Shown here: piece by piece, positions 44,853 to 48,486 of the stretch
How positions within the stretch are numbered: the stretch's first letter is position 1
Layout of the letters: the number at the start of each line of letters is the position of its first letter
Source: Dichomitus squalens LYAD-421 SS1
Taxonomy: Eukaryota > Basidiomycota > Agaricomycetes > Polyporales > Polyporaceae
Direction: 5' to 3'
NCBI RefSeq assembly: GCF_000275845.1
Contig: NW_006766896.1
Coordinates: 144,527-193,012, forward strand
Length of the DNA: 48,486 nt
The notes under the pieces: generated by a model
What the model was told of the DNA's origin: nothing
Seen by the model: only the letters and a program-made list of their open reading frames with translations
The model's database searches: none
Program-made: the position numbers and the translations under genes

Positions 44853-45844
44853 CGTGGTGAGGTACTTCGGGTCAAATTGCTCCCCAGAAACGTCCAAGAT
44901 ATGCTTGTTGAGGCGTCGGAAATGGGGGCGATGATGATCGGTGTCCAGTGCGTCGATCTATGTGTAGAGAACAGGGACCCACTGCTGTATGACCGTACTG
45001 AATGCACATGTTGCCAAGAGAGTGCCCGTGCCAGCAAAGAACGAGTGGTCGCCATCAGTACAGAAGCCATGACGGCCGGCATCAGACCCAGAGTCGTCCT
45101 GAACGATCCAATCTTGAACGCTGTCTCTGATAACATCGAGCATGAACGGCGACTCCAGGGTGAAGTATGTAGGTCCACTGAAGCTTGACTCGATGATGAA
45201 TCGCATGCCAAGCTTGTTGTTGAGACCCCCGAGCTCCCTCAGGACCGCCCGACCACCCTTGGAGCCACCAGACGTCAAGCCCAGCCTAGCCTTGCTCTTT
45301 TCGACAGCGTTGCGTGCTGCCCGAGGATCTGCAAGACGAGGGTTTATGTTGGCAAGAGGCACAGAGCCTGGTGTCGCATCACTGGTGCACAGTTGATGAA
45401 CAGAGGCTCCGGGTCGCCGGAGAACCTGCTCGTCCACCGCAGACTCCTCCCAGCGGGTCATCTTCTCACGTGGAGGGCGCACATGCACATGCATACCGGA
45501 GTGTTCCCATACCTTGAAGCGCTGCCCATCGCGTTGTGCCTCGTAGATATATACGGCTGCGTCGCACTGGATGTGGTCAACAGCACCGATGGCCTTGCAC
45601 TGTGCGTTCAGGCATGGTGTATGATGTAGCTGCTCCAGACGCTTCGGTTTGGTGGTGAAGGGGCGCAGCCAGTGGCCGCACTTGCGGCACCTCATAACTC
45701 TCATGCAAATCCGTGTTTCAGTACGGACCCCCTTCCGGTTTGAAAACCCGTTGGAAGACCAGACCCACTTGTTCTCGTTCCATTCGAAGTCATCAGGCCC
45801 CTTCTTCTCCCGTAGAGCCCAGCCCTGAGGCCAGTAATGCGCAT
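44853..45844 (-). other. transposase exon: GCM-like zinc finger and first DDE acidic residue
   Basis: The start DAHYWPQGWALREKKGPDDF leads to paired cysteines (MRCRKCGHW), then C-x4-C (PCLNAQC) and a distal HVH (HSGMHVH). This C-x4-C...H-x-H pattern, with a strand-rich spacer, is that of the WRKY-GCM1 zinc-finger superfamily found in MULE transposases. The exon then carries CTDGDHSFFAG with the first catalytic Asp, and CAFSTVIQQWVPVLYT, followed by the nonsense codon. The finger probably binds the transposon ends. Confidence 0.75.
44958..44960 (-). other. in-frame TAG, codon 373 of the transposon gene
   Basis: Reading minus: TAC ACA TAG ATC GAC GCA. The residue expected here is Trp (TGG), one transition away. 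It lies between the first and second catalytic Asp, so no active transposase can be made unless the codon is read through or edited. Confidence 0.85.
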
Positions 45845-47348
45845 CTGTCGTGCACAATCCATCACATTAGTTGCAGTTCAGTTAGAACGGTCGCATAGAA
45901 GATCATGCAACCGCTCAATCACATAACGACGCACCAAGGTCTGTAACATGTCCTCTTGCCAACACATCTGAGACCTGTGCCTCCCCTACTCCCTCCGTAT
46001 GATTGCTGCGCCCCTGTGCGCTCTCGTTGGACGTTTTGAGGAGATTGACGGCAGCCGATGGCTCTAGAGGGCTGGACGATGCGTGCGAAGCTGGTTGTAT
46101 GAGCCCTATCGTGGCGGTGAGTATATGCACGGTATATTGATCCGATGAAGTTGTATACCTTGGCTGAGTGTTGCGATAAACGCAGCAGCATCTTGTGGGG
46201 TCGACAGAGTAAGCTGCATGCTGGGTGCAGGAGTAACTGGAGGTCGTGTGGGCTGATGTGTATCGCTCTGATGGTGCGGATCAGGGTCTCAGGACCAAGG
46301 AAGATGTAGAATGTTGAGAAGCCGGCGCAGCATTGAGAATGTCAGCAAGAAGAGCATCCAGAAGGGCAAGCAAAAAATGAGTCGAGAAATTGCAAGTAAT
46401 GAGCGCTTAATGTCCGGTCAAAAGACGGCTGCTGGAGCGGCTGCCATTCCTCTCGATCACTTGTCAGTCTGGATTGAAAGGGCTGAAATCTGATATATAA
46501 CATTATCAGAGACATATAGGAACTATGCTACAACACTGCACGACGTCAATACCAGTGCTAGAACCAGTAGAAAAGATGTGTTTACATACCATGAATCTGC
46601 GATGCATAGATGCAGCGGACAATCATGCTAGCATGCCCTGTCAATGTCAATGTTCACTAGGAGTCGTTGGTCAGAGGAGCCCCACCTCTGTAATCCATGT
46701 TGTTACCGAGTTGATAAACTGAGCATGCCAGGAAGACCCGCAGACGTGACAGGTCGACTCGGATGAGAAAGCTTTCTAGCATGCTATGAGACCATATCTC
46801 AGACACAAATTAGCAACAGGATACTCATTCATACAATAGGGTCAGGTTCTTACCCGCATATAACATCGTTCACAAGGTAAGGAAGCACTATGCCTAAGGA
46901 GAATACCGATGGTTTGAGGTGCCTGTCACTCCTACAATTCATGGTAAGCCGACCTGTTTGAGTGCAAGTAAAACACATGGATGTCAAGACAAAGTAATAG
47001 CTTATATACTCTTCAATGAGACTTACCAATGCGGCCATGGTGGTGTGAGAGAGAGGTAGGAGTCACAGAGCGAGACGCACTGAGAATTGTAAGAGGTGCT
47101 TCGTGGTGGGAATAGAAGCACTGGGCCTCGTGCCCACATATCCCAATCCGGCAGGTGCTCTTCAAACATCAATCTCGAGCTTTGCTAGTGCGTACACAGG
47201 TTCGTTCTCCTACAGCTCACACAAGACGCATGAGTAAGCGAGAACACGGGAGAACACATGGGGTACGGGTGTGAGTGTGTGTGAACGGGAGCTTGCGGGA
47301 GCGCCCGTGTGCTAACTTATGCGCGCGTGAGCTGACTTCCCCCGTGCA

Positions 47349-47370
47349 CACACGCTAGCTCACGCGAGTT
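47349..47370 (-). repeat. right subterminal inverted repeat
   Basis: The reverse complement reads ACTCGCGTGAGCTAGCGTGTG, matching 39414-39436 apart from a two-base gap and two substitutions. Neighbouring words such as AGCTCACGCTAGCT (47513-47526) repeat the motif. The remaining right arm (46220-47614) holds no gene I can support. Confidence 0.55.
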
Positions 47371-47614
47371 CAAACCAGACAATGCTATTTACATTGATGT
47401 ACATATAGGTGTGTGATAAGGAGCTCAGTATCCTGCTTTACAGGTGCTTTCGGGTCACATAGCACTGACATCTGCATCTGCGAGCGAAGACCAAGTGCAT
47501 TAAAGCCCGAAGTGAGCTCACGCTAGCTCCCGTTAACGGGTCTTCTGGGTGACGTACTAGCTTTCCCTGCCAAAAAAGCTACCCCCCGCTAGCAATTTTG
47601 GATTTGGGTGGTAC

Positions 47615-47634
47615 AAGCTACTACCACCCGGTAG
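47615..47634 (-). repeat. right terminal inverted repeat core
   Basis: The minus strand reads CTACCGGGTGGTAGTAGCTT. It overlaps a palindrome in which GGGTGGTA (47606-47613) pairs with TACCACCC (47622-47629), able to form a hairpin at the element end. Confidence 0.7.
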
Positions 47635-47646
47635 AATGTGAACCGT

Positions 47647-47656
47647 CGGGTCGTTC
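47647..47656. repeat. candidate target-site duplication, right copy
   Basis: CGGGTCGTTC, identical to 39331-39340. Confidence 0.65.
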
Positions 47657-48080
47657 TTGGCTTGGGAGCCGTCATGTGAGTCGCTGATGCCGTTCGTATC
47701 TTCGTTTCTGCCTTCGAGTATTGCATGTCCTTCATGTGTAATCGCCAGAAATGATTAGGGCCTCGGAGATCATAATGAGAAGGTCGAAGAGAGTACGAAA
47801 GAGGCATGCCAACGGGCGCTATCTGATCTGGAACAAGAAGAGTTGAGTACTCGCGCTGGGTACTCAGAGACGGGACCTATAGACCAGATTAGATCGTGAG
47901 CCACAACAGTGTGCGGAAGAACTTGCACCGGAATGCATCATTTCTCGTTTGTCGCTAAAGCGGTCGCAATTTCATCTTGTGCTTTAGATCGTTGTCACAT
48001 TCTGGGACGGCTTTTTCTCGGTATACATACCGTGTGACGTGAGCTGAAATAAGAATAGATACGAGGAAGGGGCTCCAGAG
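47657..48080 (+). pseudogene. HPC2/ubinuclein-like relic, unit 5, right part
   Basis: Resumes the HPC2 relic after the transposon. Recognisable are the exon 6 end near 47820-47845 (GGAACAAGAAGAGTTGAGTA against GAACGAGAAGAAGTGAGTG), exon 7 near 47890-47935 (ATCGTGAGCCA, then GTGCGGAAGAACTTGCACC) and exon 8 near 47988-48060 (GATCGTTGTCACATTCTGGG against GATTGTTGCTGCGTTCCCGG). Order and orientation match the left part, as expected if the element split one relic. Confidence 0.7.
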
Positions 48081-48486
48081 CTACAGTTGTAGAGAGATTC
48101 ATTCATGAATGCCATCTGTCACAGCCAACGAGCTGTGCCACCAGATAAACAAAGACAAGCTTACTGGTGATGGGGTTGGTGCTGAGGGGCGAAGCAACTC
48201 CAAGTGACACAGCAAGAGATGATGCAACGAAGTAGATTCCCTAGACTAGAAGGGGCAGTGAGAGGTAGGGCTGCTAGCTACCTACAGAGGAGATGGGGGA
48301 TCGACGAGAAGATCAAGTCTGAGGTTCCCTGCCTCAGACTCCCTACTATTTATACAAATGCAATGGTGCACAGACCAGGTACCTATTTGTCCCTGCTTGG
48401 TCAGAGTCTGCTGACTCATGTCCTGCCTCCTGACCTGTCACATGATGTCCTCATGACTGATACCTGAGTCATGCTAAGTCCGGGCT
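48081..48486. other. window end; possible repeat border
   Basis: No gene I can support; the frame at 48204-48467 has no family motif. The segment has a TATA-like CTATTTATACAAATG and compact inverted words such as TCTGAGG/CCTCAGA. It could be the start of an LTR or another repeat, but nothing here proves it. Confidence 0.25.

Larger units (their letters stand above)
40784..46219 (-). pseudogene. fused GCM finger - DDE transposase - USP peptidase - PHD gene, one nonsense codon
   Basis: Nine exons on the minus strand: 46219-46159, 46105-45935, 45844-44853, 44797-44230, 44183-43462, 43397-42675, 42621-42462, 42397-41791 and 41741-40784. Each join keeps phase, giving 1,654 codons. Order: GCM-like zinc finger (about residues 118-200); DDE core with D341 or D343 in FCTDGDHSFF, D411 in IMDFSQAQR and E559 in NPIETQHSLLHH; Ser/Arg-rich linker; USP-like peptidase with Cys736 in KNSCFYDTVLELLF and His1028 in RGHYTAQV; PHD finger 1172-1229; C-terminal 320 residues unknown, ending in a basic RRRF. 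TAG at codon 373 (44960-44958) interrupts VPVLYT*IDALD where I expect Trp. No other break is seen. The first ATG is in phase, but a short upstream exon could exist, since the frame before it at 46290-46350 also reads protein-like. Confidence 0.82.
39341..47646 (-). mobile_element. MULE/WRKY-GCM1-type DNA transposon, 8,306 bp
   Basis: Bounded by the 10-bp direct repeat CGGGTCGTTC. Near each end is an inverted pair: 39354-39373 on plus against 47615-47634 on minus, 18 of 20 bases identical (CTACCGGGTG, then CTAGGAGCTT or GTAGTAGCTT). A second inverted pair lies further in (39414-39436 against 47349-47370, both with ACTC, CGTGAG and CTAGCGTG). About 1.4 kb of non-coding DNA separates each end from one large minus-strand gene coding for the transposase. 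The outer 12-13 bases before the TIR cores match poorly, so the exact termini could be off by that amount. It is inserted in an HPC2 relic, so the insertion is younger than that pseudogene. Confidence 0.75.

Noticed and set aside
39341..47646. Assignment of the transposon to the KDZ superfamily
   Set aside because: I saw no KDZ-type cysteine-cluster or catalytic signatures. The C-x4-C...H-x-H finger with the IMDFSQAQR and NPIETQHSLLHH motifs fits the WRKY-GCM1/MULE type better.
48204..48467. Possible LTR retrotransposon end
   Set aside because: A TATA-like box and short inverted words are not enough. No matching second LTR, primer-binding site or polyprotein is inside the window.
1..48486. 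tRNA or rRNA genes
   Set aside because: I looked for tRNA A/B-box pairs with a cloverleaf and for rRNA-like conserved words and found none that I could support.

Overview
The window looks like a gene-poor, repeat-rich stretch of a filamentous basidiomycete genome, most likely an Agaricomycete. The evidence is many short introns of about 45-65 nt with GT..AG ends, DUF6533 seven-helix-like membrane proteins (an Agaricomycete expansion family), a ubinuclein/HPC2 gene, an F-box gene, a fungal-type GST relic, and a WRKY-GCM1/MULE-type DNA transposon. All assignments come from reading the sequence; no database search was run.

Layout. The backbone is a repeated unit: repeat A (an unrecognised protein relic), repeat B (non-coding), an HPC2-like gene, a spacer, then a DUF6533 gene. 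Two units lie on the minus strand at the left: a partial unit 0 at about 1.7-4.0 kb, and unit 1 with an HPC2 relic at 8.3-6.85 kb and a DUF6533 gene at 6254-4517. Four lie on the plus strand: unit 2 (intact HPC2 10646-13655, DUF6533 14633-16392), unit 3 (HPC2 relic 20528-21851, DUF6533 23857-25584), unit 4 (HPC2 relic 27540-29126, DUF6533 30076-31800), and unit 5 (HPC2 relic 37490-39340, interrupted, resuming 47647-48080). Only the HPC2 copy of unit 2 is intact, while all four DUF6533 copies read open. Each DUF6533 gene appears to contain two 2-nt micro-exons at the same places.

Insertions into this backbone are: a LINE 3' fragment with an RNase H domain (about 22.60-23.77 kb); an island between two repeat B copies holding a GST relic, a 20-bp minisatellite and an intact two-exon F-box gene (34.1-36.6 kb); and an 8.3-kb DNA transposon (39341-47646) bounded by a perfect 10-bp direct repeat with a TIR-like core near each end. 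The transposon sits inside the HPC2 relic of unit 5.

The most interesting object is the gene in that transposon (46219 to 40784, minus strand). Nine exons join with every splice phase matching into one frame of 1,654 codons. It fuses a GCM-like zinc finger, a DDE transposase, a USP-type cysteine peptidase, a C4HC3 PHD finger and an unknown C-terminal domain. A single in-frame TAG at codon 373, where I would expect Trp, is the only break I see.
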